IMG/VR virus record: IMGVR_UViG_3300009008_000192
Location: 1 to 28,287 of that record
From: a virus
Length of the DNA stretch: 28,287 nt
Direction: 5' to 3' (one strand)
The position numbers were made by a program, and so were the translations under genes. Under the pieces are notes generated by a model. It worked only from the letters and a program-made list of their open reading frames with translations, did no database searches and was not told where the DNA came from. Shown piece by piece: positions 7,772 to 14,703 of this stretch (positions are counted from its first letter, which is position 1; every line of letters begins with the position of its first letter).

Positions 7772-8034
7772 GATTCCACAACCTCAACCGTTTCCCCGCC
7801 TTCCGCAATAACGCTTCTACGCACCCGCCCAAAAGCCTCGCTCATCTTGTCAACGCACTCCGGTATCTGATAGCCGTACAGGTGATTTCTGAGGATATGG
7901 AAGCGGTACAGATCATCCCGCGCCCGCTCCCTGCCCTTCTGGATCGCCTCGGCCTGGGGATGGTTCTCCTTGAAGCGGGCCTTGCGCTCGGCGGGGGACA
8001 GTGGCCGTTCCGACATATTTTGATTTTGCATCAA
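7768..8034 (-). CDS. Hypothetical protein
   Basis: An 88-residue charged protein with no recognised domain. It is rich in Arg/Glu in the first half (LSPAERKARFKENHPQAEAI) and probably helical. It overlaps both neighbours by 4 nt, the normal spacing of this operon. A second ATG (MSERPLSPAE) is an alternative start. Its place between NinB-like and ERCC4-type genes suggests a recombination accessory role, without direct evidence. Confidence 0.55.
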   Translation of the reverse strand: MMQNQNMSERPLSPAERKARFKENHPQAEAIQKGRERARDDLYRFHILRNHLYGYQIPECVDKMSEAFGRVRRSVIAEGGETVEVVES

Positions 8035-8468
8035 TCTTCCTCCGGCTGTGTCAGTTCTACACCCATCCCTGAATAATGAAGGAACATGTCATCCATACCC
8101 TTGCTCATCTGCTTCACCGTGCAAATCGATGTCACCGGCAGCAGGTCGATAAGGTGCATCTTCTGTTCCTCCGGCATACCCGAAAGCGAAACGAGGATGG
8201 CGTTAAACTCCTCGTCTTCCGCCCGCAATATCGGAATAAAGAACATGCGCTTGCAGATTACTTTTGTTTCCGCAGCCGTGTGCTCTCCGCGTTGCTCTGA
8301 AATTTCTCCAAACCACTTGTGAATAAGCGCGTTTTGCTCAAGCGACCGATCGCGACCGAAAGACAGCGTTACCCGCATGTACTTCTTTTCGCGCCAAAGC
8401 TTCGCCGCCTCTCCAACGAATGCCGTCCAGGTTGCTTGCGAATTAACGATGTACTTTTTTGGTTTCAT
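8031..8468 (-). CDS. NinB-like recombination protein
   Basis: A 145-residue protein matching the NinB/Orf family of lambdoid phages in length and in the signature RSLEQNALIHKWFGEISEQ (residues about 41-59), followed by a helix with KVICKRMFFIPIL. NinB binds single-stranded DNA and SSB and can help load recombinases, replacing host RecFOR. The setting with Erf and SSB agrees. The start overlaps the previous stop as ATGA. Confidence 0.72.
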   Translation of the reverse strand: MKPKKYIVNSQATWTAFVGEAAKLWREKKYMRVTLSFGRDRSLEQNALIHKWFGEISEQRGEHTAAETKVICKRMFFIPILRAEDEEFNAILVSLSGMPEEQKMHLIDLLPVTSICTVKQMSKGMDDMFLHYSGMGVELTQPEED

Positions 8469-8647
8469 TTGCAGTACTCAAGTTTATAGTTTGCCCGCTT
8501 TCCGGTTCTCCCCGCAAGGTTTGCGTGGGCGTGAGTGCGCCCAATACCAATGGCACGGGCGGCACTTGAAACGCTTGGAAACTCGAAAGTTTCTCCGCTT
8601 TTGAATGATACGGTTACTGATCTAGGCTTGCTGCTTACATGTCTCAT
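8465..8647 (-). CDS. Small NUMOD/IENR1-like DNA-binding protein
   Basis: A 60-residue protein whose C-terminal two thirds (SVSSAARAIGIGRTHAHANL, then LAGRTGKRANYKLEY) resembles the IENR1/NUMOD helix-turn-helix repeat normally attached to HNH or GIY-YIG homing endonucleases. Here no nuclease domain is attached, so it is either a stand-alone DNA-binding protein or a remnant of a homing endonuclease. The gene is intact and coupled on both sides, favouring a functional small protein. Confidence 0.55.
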   Translation of the reverse strand: MRHVSSKPRSVTVSFKSGETFEFPSVSSAARAIGIGRTHAHANLAGRTGKRANYKLEYCK

Positions 8648-8648
8648 T

Positions 8649-8825
8649 TTAGCCTCTTATTGATTGTAAAATTTGCATCAACCGATGAGACCCGCGTCTA
8701 TCGCAAGTTTCGCACTGGGTTTTGATTGACTGGGTTTCAAGACTTACAGAAACCCGTCCGTCAATGCTCATAATCGCCATGCGCTCTCCGAGATCATCGC
8801 ATGTTTTTGGATTACAACCGCTCAT
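8649..8825 (-). CDS. Small Cys-containing hypothetical protein
   Basis: A 58-residue protein starting MSGCNPKTCDDLGERMAIMS with a later CETC motif, so a Cx4C plus CxxC zinc site is possible. The ATG overlaps the stop of the helicase-methyltransferase gene by 1 nt (TAATG on the minus strand), and the stop is 1 nt from the next start, which argues strongly for real translation. Function unknown. Confidence 0.55.
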   Translation of the reverse strand: MSGCNPKTCDDLGERMAIMSIDGRVSVSLETQSIKTQCETCDRRGSHRLMQILQSIRG

Positions 8826-11071
8826 TATATTAACTGCATCTGGTCTTTTTCGGCGCGTTCAAGATTCTTCACGGCCTGATTAAAATACGACTCTTTTAGC
8901 TCAAACCCGATAAACTTGCGATTGAGCTTCATTGCAACATGACCCTCGCTTGCAATGCCCATGAATGGACTTAAAACCGTATCCCCTTCATTGCTCCACA
9001 ACTGCATAGCGCGTTCGATTACATCAAGCTGAAGCGGGCAAATGTGGCGTTCGTCGTCATGTTCTCTTGCTGATCTGTGCTGCAGCGTATTTGACGGGTT
9101 AATGTCCATCCAAACCGGCGATGCGTAACGTTGCCAAATGTCGATTGAAAGGTTTCCAGTTTGTTTGAACGTGGATTGGTCGCCTGAGAACCATTCAAAC
9201 TCACCAGCAACGGGGTTTGGGTTTACGCCGTCCTTGCGCATTGTTACAAGATAATCAGGTATTCCTTGACGACTCATGCAAGAATCTTTTTTTACCTGCT
9301 TATGAAGCAATCCGAGCGCCTTGGTTCGTTGCATGGCAGTTACAGGATCTTTCCATATACAAACCTCGGAATGAAAGATAAAGCCGCAGTCCTCAAAAAT
9401 CTTGATGAGTTCTCCGCGGAAATCACGAATGCCGATAACCCCATCACGTGCCTTGCTGGTCGGCAGGTTCATGCAATGGAAGCTCATCAGTCTGCCCGGT
9501 TTCGTCACGCGGAACAATTCGCTTGCCAGATATTTGAAATGCTCTGAAAACTCCTCATTACTTTTGCAGTTACCCATATCGCGGTCGCTGTTCGAGTATG
9601 TGTAAAGCGATGCAAACGGAGGGCTGTAAACCGTGAAATCTACGCTATTATCTTCGAGTCCAGAAACGCCCTCAACGCAATCTCCAAGATTCGCATTCCA
9701 TCCTTTTCCTGTTGTGCTTTTCACTTTGTATTCTCCTTTGGTACGTGATGTGCCTTTTATGTTCTTTTCGTTGTAAACGTGCATGTTTGAAACCATCTCC
9801 GCAGCCATTTCTAGAGCGTCACGTTCCTTACGTTCAATATTTCTAACCACAGCGCCCTCGGTTTCAGCCGTGATTATGTAGCAATCGACTTCTTTTGTCT
9901 GTCCGAAACGCCAGCAACGACGGATAGCCTGGTAATACTGCTCGTATGAGTCCGAAAGTCCGACAAACGCAGCCTTGTTGCAGTTCTGCCAGTTCATGCC
10001 GTGGCCGGCAATCTTTGGCTTTGTGACGATGATACGATATTTTCCAGATGAGAAACCAAGCATCCGCTCTGTTTTTACATCATCGCTATGAGATCCGCTA
10101 ACCTCAACGGCATCGGGGATCTTATCAATAATGGCTTTCGCCTCATCGTTCAGATTGCACCATATAACCCATTGACCGGAATCAGACGCAACGATCCGTG
10201 CGCATTCTTCCGCCCGATCATCGATGGTCAATTTTCGTTCTTTCTGACGCTCTGAAAGCGTAGATGCTGGAAGCCGGAACAAAAGGCCGTCCGCCGAATC
10301 GGACTCAGTAACTGACGTTGTTATGTTGTGCATTTTGAGACTTGGAAGTTTAAAATCTTTATCTTCATATCCTAGGTCGGATGGCTTCCTGATCATTACT
10401 GCCCATGAGCAAACCCACTTCCAAAAATCCTTTTTAGCGTGTCCCTTGAGTCGCCATTTCTGAGTTTCACCACCATCATGCACAAAGAACATTGAAAGCA
10501 TTTCTGTGCGGCTCATTGATCCAACAAATTCAGCATGGTTTCCAAGCTCCATAAAATCGTTAGGTGCAGGTGTTGCCGTACACGCAAGTCGGAACGGGAT
10601 AGACTGGCACGATTTAATAATCTGATTACGTATCTTTCCCGTGTAGCTCTTGAGAATAGAGCTTTCATCAAGCACTATTCCTGAGAACTGCGAAAGATCG
10701 ACCTTGTGCAACTTCTCATAGTTGGTGATATGGATTCCAAAGTCCGGCGTGTATTCGCTATCTTCAAGTAATTCAACCTTTATGCCGAACTTTTCACCCT
10801 CTCGGATGGTCTGGTGGGAAACCGCCAGCGGAGCAAGAATCAACACTGGATTGTTCGTGCTATCTGATACTCGGTGCGCCCATTCAAGTTGCATGAGTGT
10901 TTTGCCCATCCCGCAATCTGCGAAAATGCAAGCACGGCCCCTCTTTAAAGCCCATCGTACAATGTCGCGCTGAAAATCGAAAAGGCTATCGTTCAGTTCG
11001 GCGCGAGGTACTTCAAACCCTGTATCAGGATTCGTTACTTCTTTATCTTTCAGAAACGTGCTGTATTCCAT
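8825..11071 (-). CDS. SNF2/SF2 helicase fused to DNA methyltransferase
   Basis: A 748-residue fusion. The N-terminal ATPase has Walker A DCGMGKT (52-58), a DESS box (135-138), a TAT motif III (165-167) and a C-terminal helicase half ending in QAIRRCWRFGQ (about 381-391), as in SNF2-like enzymes. The C-terminal part (about 455-745) is an N4/N6 DNA methyltransferase of the beta order: SPPF catalytic motif (483-486) precedes the SAM-binding SPFMGIASEG (701-710). SPPF favours N4-cytosine modification, though N6-adenine enzymes cannot be excluded. Likely role: modifying phage DNA, perhaps while translocating, against host restriction. Confidence 0.88.
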   Translation of the reverse strand: MEYSTFLKDKEVTNPDTGFEVPRAELNDSLFDFQRDIVRWALKRGRACIFADCGMGKTLMQLEWAHRVSDSTNNPVLILAPLAVSHQTIREGEKFGIKVELLEDSEYTPDFGIHITNYEKLHKVDLSQFSGIVLDESSILKSYTGKIRNQIIKSCQSIPFRLACTATPAPNDFMELGNHAEFVGSMSRTEMLSMFFVHDGGETQKWRLKGHAKKDFWKWVCSWAVMIRKPSDLGYEDKDFKLPSLKMHNITTSVTESDSADGLLFRLPASTLSERQKERKLTIDDRAEECARIVASDSGQWVIWCNLNDEAKAIIDKIPDAVEVSGSHSDDVKTERMLGFSSGKYRIIVTKPKIAGHGMNWQNCNKAAFVGLSDSYEQYYQAIRRCWRFGQTKEVDCYIITAETEGAVVRNIERKERDALEMAAEMVSNMHVYNEKNIKGTSRTKGEYKVKSTTGKGWNANLGDCVEGVSGLEDNSVDFTVYSPPFASLYTYSNSDRDMGNCKSNEEFSEHFKYLASELFRVTKPGRLMSFHCMNLPTSKARDGVIGIRDFRGELIKIFEDCGFIFHSEVCIWKDPVTAMQRTKALGLLHKQVKKDSCMSRQGIPDYLVTMRKDGVNPNPVAGEFEWFSGDQSTFKQTGNLSIDIWQRYASPVWMDINPSNTLQHRSAREHDDERHICPLQLDVIERAMQLWSNEGDTVLSPFMGIASEGHVAMKLNRKFIGFELKESYFNQAVKNLERAEKDQMQLI

Positions 11072-11225
11072 CTTGTGACTCCTTGTTCTCCGTGTAGTGA
11101 TTATTCGTCATGATCCTGACGCATTCCCCGTAGATGGGAAGCCCGTTCGCCGTGTGGCTTGCCGGGTTGGGGCACGGGCTTCCGCATCTGGCGCAGGGTT
11201 TAATAGTTGATGCTGATGTTTTCAA
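11043..11225 (-). CDS. Small zinc-finger-like protein
   Basis: A protein of about 60 residues whose core CARCGSPCPNPASHTANGLP plus a later GEC gives a four-Cys zinc-ribbon pattern. It overlaps the 3' end of the coiled-coil gene and the 5' end of the helicase-methyltransferase gene. No ATG is present at the right place; the TTG at 11225 is my choice, with the TTG at 11240 as alternative. The Cys pattern makes it likely to be real, but the start is uncertain. Confidence 0.42.
   Translation of the reverse strand: MKTSASTIKPCARCGSPCPNPASHTANGLPIYGECVRIMTNNHYTENKESQDGIQHVSER
11079..11102 (-). promoter_or_regulatory. Variant leader / double RBS
   Basis: The minus strand reads AATCACTACACGGAG followed by AACAAGGAG, a diverged copy of the operon's leader motif with two Shine-Dalgarno-like blocks. 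It lies inside the small overlapping zinc-finger gene and serves the helicase-methyltransferase start. Confidence 0.4.
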
Positions 11226-12204
11226 TCTTTCCGCCCGCAATAGCTTTTACGAGTTTTATAGCCGTTTCCGAATCAATTCCGATGTTCTCGAAATCAGATT
11301 TGACTTGGTTGTTTATGGTTTTCCGGTGCTCCTTATCTGCGACACGCGCAGCTTCTTCCTGTTCGGCCTTTTCTTTGGCTTCGCGCTCTGCCTTTTCCTT
11401 GGCTTCCTTTTCTGCCTGCTCACGCTCTAGGCGTTCCCGTTCTTCGCGCTCGGCTTTAATTTTGGCTTCGTATTCAGCCTTCTGTTTTGCCTCAGCCTTT
11501 TCGCGCTTCTCCCGTTCGGCCTTTTCTTTGGCTTCGCGCTCCTTTTCGATGCGCTCACGCTCGGCGCGTTCTTCCGCCTCTTTCTTTTCGCGTTCGGCAG
11601 CTTCACGTTTCAGCTTTTCATTTTCAAGGCGGATCCGTTCGCGCTCTTCGGCTTCCGCTTTTTCCTTGGCAATCCGCTCCTCCTCGGCCTTGCGCTCTGC
11701 TTCTTCCTGTTGTTCCTTGGCGATTTTAGCGCCAGAAAGGTACTTTTCCCAAACTTCATCTTCCATCTGGGCGAGTCCGGCCGGGATAAATTCAACGCCG
11801 AGGTTTTTAAGGGCTTCGCTACGCTCTTCATTCAGCTTTTTGATGCGCTCGGCCTCAATGTTTTCAAAGTGCTTTTCGATTCCAGCAAGCTTTTCTTCGA
11901 TTCCCTGTGAGGCGTGAAGCTGTGCGTTTTTCCATCCGTCCACGCAACGACCAGCGGAAAGGAAATAGGCTTTGCGCTCTTTGTGGATCGCTGCCGTGCC
12001 GGTTCTGACCTTAACATATTTCAGCCGGAGCGTTTTTGCTTTGGCGCAGGTTTCGGCGTTAATATCAAGCTTGATGATTTCGTTATATTCATCTTCAAGC
12101 TCTGTCATTTTGGCGAGCATCGGAACAAAGGCCGCTTCTATTTCTTTGGCTTTGGATTCTTCAAGGTTGTATTCCGCAGCGTTTACTTTTACGATTTCTG
12201 ACAT
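11200..12204 (-). CDS. Long coiled-coil phage protein (recombination-associated)
   Basis: A 334-residue protein. Residues 1-120 are a helical domain; about 125-295 are an extreme Glu/Lys/Ala/Arg-rich coiled coil (AEREAKEKAE-type heptads); the last about 40 residues form a small globular tail with TAIKLVKAIAGGKIENISI. Proteins of this plan commonly sit next to Erf/RecT-type annealing proteins in phages, and here Erf is the adjacent upstream gene. It may be a structural or exchange partner in recombination; the activity is not known. Confidence 0.72.
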   Translation of the reverse strand: MSEIVKVNAAEYNLEESKAKEIEAAFVPMLAKMTELEDEYNEIIKLDINAETCAKAKTLRLKYVKVRTGTAAIHKERKAYFLSAGRCVDGWKNAQLHASQGIEEKLAGIEKHFENIEAERIKKLNEERSEALKNLGVEFIPAGLAQMEDEVWEKYLSGAKIAKEQQEEAERKAEEERIAKEKAEAEERERIRLENEKLKREAAEREKKEAEERAERERIEKEREAKEKAEREKREKAEAKQKAEYEAKIKAEREERERLEREQAEKEAKEKAEREAKEKAEQEEAARVADKEHRKTINNQVKSDFENIGIDSETAIKLVKAIAGGKIENISINY

Positions 12205-12244
12205 TTCATTTCTCCTTGTTGTGTTCGGGTAATTATTATAACGA

Positions 12245-12907
12245 CTATTCAGCGTTCTTGCTGATACGGTCTTGGATTTCCTGATCCAACCTCTTTGATT
12301 CCGTTCCGATGGCCATCAGCTTTTCTTTAGAATTAACCTGCTTAATAAGCTCGCGGGTCATTTCTTCGGGATCATCAGATTCGGAGATGTATCCAGAAGC
12401 CTCGAATGCCTGTTGTATAGCCATGATATCATACTTCAAAAGCCTTGGCAGAATCGCGCCCTTGAATTTCTGAAGCTCATCTTCCAAAGCCTTCTTTTCT
12501 TCCGCCCGCGTCATTGCCTTTTCAGCCCCCACGCCGTCGTCATCATTGTTCATTCCGATTCCGAGCGCTACGCAGTACCCGTAACGGCGCGTATACGTAA
12601 GAGCCGATCCGATACCCTGCGCTGATTTCTTGTCAGCTTCCAGAGTCACACTTGATTCGATCCACTCTTCGGATTCAATGTGAATAACGCGGGTGTTGCA
12701 GGTGATTGACAAACCCTCCGTGTTTACATGTTGCAGAACCATCAACCCCGCCTCTTTGATGATTGGGCGGATTGTTGCCAAAATACCGTCAAGGGTGGCA
12801 TACTTCGATTTGAGGTGTGAGTTTTCCGCATCTGCATCGACCTTCATGTTTTCCTGAACGTCGAACATTGCCTTTAGTACCGTGCTTGTTTTCTCGCTTG
12901 TGTTCAT
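12245..12907 (-). CDS. erf: Erf-family single-strand annealing protein
   Basis: A 220-residue protein with an Erf core in residues 1-130: SKYATLDGILATIRPIIKEA, GLMVLQHV, a central IESSVTLEADKKSAQGIGSA and LTYTRRYGYCVALGIGMNND. The Tyr-Thr-Arg-Arg-Tyr stretch is a hallmark of ERF proteins. These anneal complementary single strands, promoting phage recombination and genome circularisation. The C-terminal about 80 residues are helical and variable, as usual. It sits with SSB, ERCC4-type nuclease and NinB-like genes, so the phage seems to carry its own recombination set. Confidence 0.9.
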   Translation of the reverse strand: MNTSEKTSTVLKAMFDVQENMKVDADAENSHLKSKYATLDGILATIRPIIKEAGLMVLQHVNTEGLSITCNTRVIHIESEEWIESSVTLEADKKSAQGIGSALTYTRRYGYCVALGIGMNNDDDGVGAEKAMTRAEEKKALEDELQKFKGAILPRLLKYDIMAIQQAFEASGYISESDDPEEMTRELIKQVNSKEKLMAIGTESKRLDQEIQDRISKNAE

Positions 12908-12908
12908 T

Positions 12909-13226
12909 TTATGCCTCCTTCGCTTCTGTTTTATGAATGATACTTACCGGTGAAAAATACTCGGATCCGCAACTGATGCAATGCGGTGGCTTGATGGCGT
13001 AGCCGTTGTCGATCGAAACGTTCCCGCATTTTTTGCACAGCCAGCCCTCAACGCGCTTGGATCGGTATTCCGCGGCGTCGAAATATGCTTGTGCAATCCA
13101 TTTCGCGGGCTTGTTTCTGTGCTTTTTTCTTGTCCACGAATAGACCGTTCCAATTGGCACGTTCAGAATTTTAGAAAACCGCTTCAAGCTTCCAAACCGG
13201 TTTATAATTTCTTCTTTTATGTCCAT
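12909..13226 (-). CDS. Helix-turn-helix / zinc-ribbon protein
   Basis: A 105-residue protein. The N-terminal 35 residues resemble a Cro/YdaS-like helix-turn-helix (FGSLKRFSKILNVPIGTVYS then WTRKKHRNKP). The C-terminal 45 residues have a zinc ribbon: CKKCGN and a later CISCGS. This may be a DNA-binding regulator of early genes. It stops 1 nt before the erf start, so the two are cotranscribed. Confidence 0.65.
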   Translation of the reverse strand: MDIKEEIINRFGSLKRFSKILNVPIGTVYSWTRKKHRNKPAKWIAQAYFDAAEYRSKRVEGWLCKKCGNVSIDNGYAIKPPHCISCGSEYFSPVSIIHKTEAKEA

Positions 13227-13279
13227 AATTTTCCTGTTGTTTTAAGAAATGTACACCCAAATAATCACCCTGTAAAGTT

Positions 13280-13564
13280 TTAAATAGTGGGTAATGGTAC
13301 TTTTTCGGCCCTAACCCTCTCCTTATACTTCAAATCATAACCGCGCTTCTTCTCTGGGTTCTCCTGGTTCCACTTGGTTGACTTTGCGATAATGGCTTCC
13401 CGGTTGCGCAGGTAATACCTCCGCTTCTCGTCCCTGATCCGCTGCTTGCGATCCTCTGGCGTCTGACAGTTTTTCCGACGCTTCCGGGGTTTGGGTGGGG
13501 CCTCGCAATTGTCACAAGCGCCGTTGACCGTGTATAGTACCTCTCTGCCGCATTTACATTTCAT
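13280..13564 (-). CDS. Basic zinc-finger protein
   Basis: A 94-residue, very basic protein. The N-terminus has CKCG and CDNCE forming a likely zinc knuckle; the rest is a Lys/Arg/Tyr-rich helix with RRYYLRNREAIIAKSTKWNQ, similar to small phage proteins carrying degenerate HNH or DNA-packaging-type motifs. The second half of an HNH is not visible. Nucleic-acid binding is likely; the exact job is unknown. Confidence 0.6.
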   Translation of the reverse strand: MKCKCGREVLYTVNGACDNCEAPPKPRKRRKNCQTPEDRKQRIRDEKRRYYLRNREAIIAKSTKWNQENPEKKRGYDLKYKERVRAEKVPLPTI

Positions 13565-13649
13565 TTTTGACCCTGTTTACTACGTCGCATAATTCTTCAT
13601 AACTCAAGTAATCCGCATATTCACTGGTTCGCAAGCGATAGAACGTCAT
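13554..13649 (-). CDS. Tiny conserved-looking phage protein
   Basis: A 31-residue frame, MTFYRLRTSEYADYLSYEEL at its N-terminus and ending NRVKNEM. It begins inside the 3' end of the gene at 13621 and overlaps the next start by 11 nt. Its composition (Tyr/Glu-rich amphipathic helix) is protein-like rather than random, and it fills what would otherwise be the only sizeable gap between these genes. Too short to classify. Confidence 0.45.
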   Translation of the reverse strand: MTFYRLRTSEYADYLSYEELCDVVNRVKNEM

Positions 13650-13911
13650 CGCACCAATCGATCACTTTTTGACAATCATAGGCGTATGCGTTCACCTTGC
13701 CATATTCAGCGACAAACTCACCTCTGGGGAATTTTGGCGGCTTTGAGTTTTTGCGCTTCGGCCACGTCAATTGAACGTGAGTGTGTTTCCGTTGTTGAAG
13801 TTTGCACTTTGCTTTCAACGCGAGAATCCACTTTTTAAATTCTGGATCAAGTTGCGAACCAGAACATGGAGAGGTACGTGTGCCCCGCCCGGCATTCTGT
13901 GATTTAGTCAT
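13621..13911 (-). CDS. Hypothetical basic protein
   Basis: A 96-residue protein starting MTKSQNAGRGTRTSPCSGSQ. I choose the ATG at 13911 because AAGGAG lies 6 nt before it and it overlaps the stop of the upstream gene; the frame is open further upstream but that part lies inside another gene. The chain is basic in the middle and ends with an acidic/hydrophobic helix. No known domain. Confidence 0.6.
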   Translation of the reverse strand: MTKSQNAGRGTRTSPCSGSQLDPEFKKWILALKAKCKLQQRKHTHVQLTWPKRKNSKPPKFPRGEFVAEYGKVNAYAYDCQKVIDWCDDVLSLANQ

Positions 13912-14254
13912 GGTTGTCTCCTTGGGGCACACGCCCCTCATGTTTAGCGTTAGGAATAGCAATATAAGACCCGCTCGCCCCGAAGCACTTCGCCTTTTCT
14001 TTGATCTGTCGTCCCATGTGATCGAATAGCCCGATTTCAACCGGCTTGTCGGTCGGCAGCCCGCTGGTTATGGATTCAATCAGCTGTTCGGTCGTTACAC
14101 CGGCCTCGGCCTTGAAAGTGCCTTCCCATCCCTTGCGCGGGTGTTCGGCCTCAACGACCGATTTTGATACCTGCAGGCTTTCGTGAAGCTCGTTTTTTGC
14201 TTCCTCGATGATTGATCCAACCTTTTCCCATTGCTCTAATGACCATGCTTTCAT
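13904..14254 (-). CDS. Hypothetical protein
   Basis: A 116-residue protein starting MKAWSLEQWEKVGSIIEEAK. It has a helical N-terminus and a later strand-rich part with GLFDHMGRQIKEKAKCFG. The frame stays open about 400 nt upstream of this ATG, but that region covers the promoter and the small membrane gene, so the internal start is preferred. No family is recognised. Confidence 0.6.
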   Translation of the reverse strand: MKAWSLEQWEKVGSIIEEAKNELHESLQVSKSVVEAEHPRKGWEGTFKAEAGVTTEQLIESITSGLPTDKPVEIGLFDHMGRQIKEKAKCFGASGSYIAIPNAKHEGRVPQGDNHD

Positions 14255-14268
14255 TGTGTCGCGCCTCG

Positions 14269-14367
14269 CTATTTTGTGATCCACGTTAAGAAAATCTGAC
14301 CGAACGCCATCGCCTGGAGAAGCGCGAGGCCGGTTAGGATTAATGCTGTGTATGCTTTGGCTATCAT
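14269..14367 (-). CDS. Very small membrane protein (first gene of minus operon)
   Basis: A 32-residue frame, MIAKAYTALILTGLALLQAM onward, ending in LTWITK. Almost the whole chain is a single hydrophobic helix. AAGGAG lies 7 nt upstream, within a clear copy of the operon's leader motif, and the gene follows a strong promoter. It may be a tiny early membrane effector (for example superinfection or host-takeover), but no family is recognised. Confidence 0.5.
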   Translation of the reverse strand: MIAKAYTALILTGLALLQAMAFGQIFLTWITK

Positions 14368-14374
14368 GTGATCG

Positions 14375-14391
14375 CTCCTTATGTTGTGATT
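14375..14391 (-). promoter_or_regulatory. Recurrent leader / RBS motif
   Basis: Minus-strand AATCACAACATAAGGAG, the first copy downstream of the minus-strand promoter, ending 7 nt before the first ATG of the operon. Confidence 0.6.
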
Positions 14392-14410
14392 TCCCGCTTT
14401 CGATGATCCT

Positions 14411-14439
14411 GTTATACGGATGGCGGTTTTGGATGTAAA
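14411..14439 (-). promoter_or_regulatory. Sigma70-like promoter of the minus-strand early operon
   Basis: On the minus strand, -35 TTTACA and -10 TATAAC are separated by exactly 17 nt. The site faces the 9-kb minus operon and lies about 45 nt before its first start codon. Host housekeeping RNA polymerase would be expected to use it, consistent with early expression. Confidence 0.65.
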
Positions 14440-14473
14440 GAGAAAATATGAAAAAACATTTCCTTATTTTTCC

Positions 14474-14502
14474 TTGCGTGCAGATCTGTTGTCCCGTATA
14501 TT
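14474..14502 (+). promoter_or_regulatory. Sigma70-like promoter of the plus-strand regulator/replication genes
   Basis: -35 TTGCGT and -10 TATATT with a 17-nt spacer, about 33 nt before the ribbon-helix-helix start codon. It faces away from the promoter at 14411-14439; the 34 nt between the two -35 boxes are A/T-rich and could hold an operator. Confidence 0.6.
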
Positions 14503-14534
14503 CTCCACCATAAACACAAACTAAAGGACTGAAT

Positions 14535-14681
14535 ATGAAGCTAAAACAAATAAAGGTTGACACGCTGGTTGATGAGAAAACCAACGAAAAACTTGAGAAA
14601 ATAGCCCAAAAACGATTTCTAGGAAACCGGCGATTGGCGGTCAAACTTTGCATTGATGAATATTTTAAGCGCCGGATCTAA
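14535..14681 (+). CDS. Small ribbon-helix-helix (Arc/CopG-like) regulator
   Basis: A 48-residue protein: a strand-like N-terminus MKLKQIKVDTLVDEKTNEKL, then helices with KIAQKRFLGNRRLAVKLCI. A beta strand followed by two helices in under 50 residues is the layout of Arc/CopG-type DNA-binding dimers. It is the first gene after the plus-strand promoter and lies beside a divergent promoter pair, the usual position of an autoregulating repressor. AAAGGA is 8 nt upstream of the ATG. Fold assigned by pattern only. Confidence 0.55.
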   Translation: MKLKQIKVDTLVDEKTNEKLEKIAQKRFLGNRRLAVKLCIDEYFKRRI

Positions 14682-14703
14682 AAGATAATAAGGGTTAATT
14701 ATC

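Noticed and set aside
13912-14653. Upstream extension of the 13904-14254 frame to 14653
   Set aside because: It would cover both divergent promoters, the small membrane gene and the ribbon-helix-helix gene; the internal ATG at 14254 is preferred.
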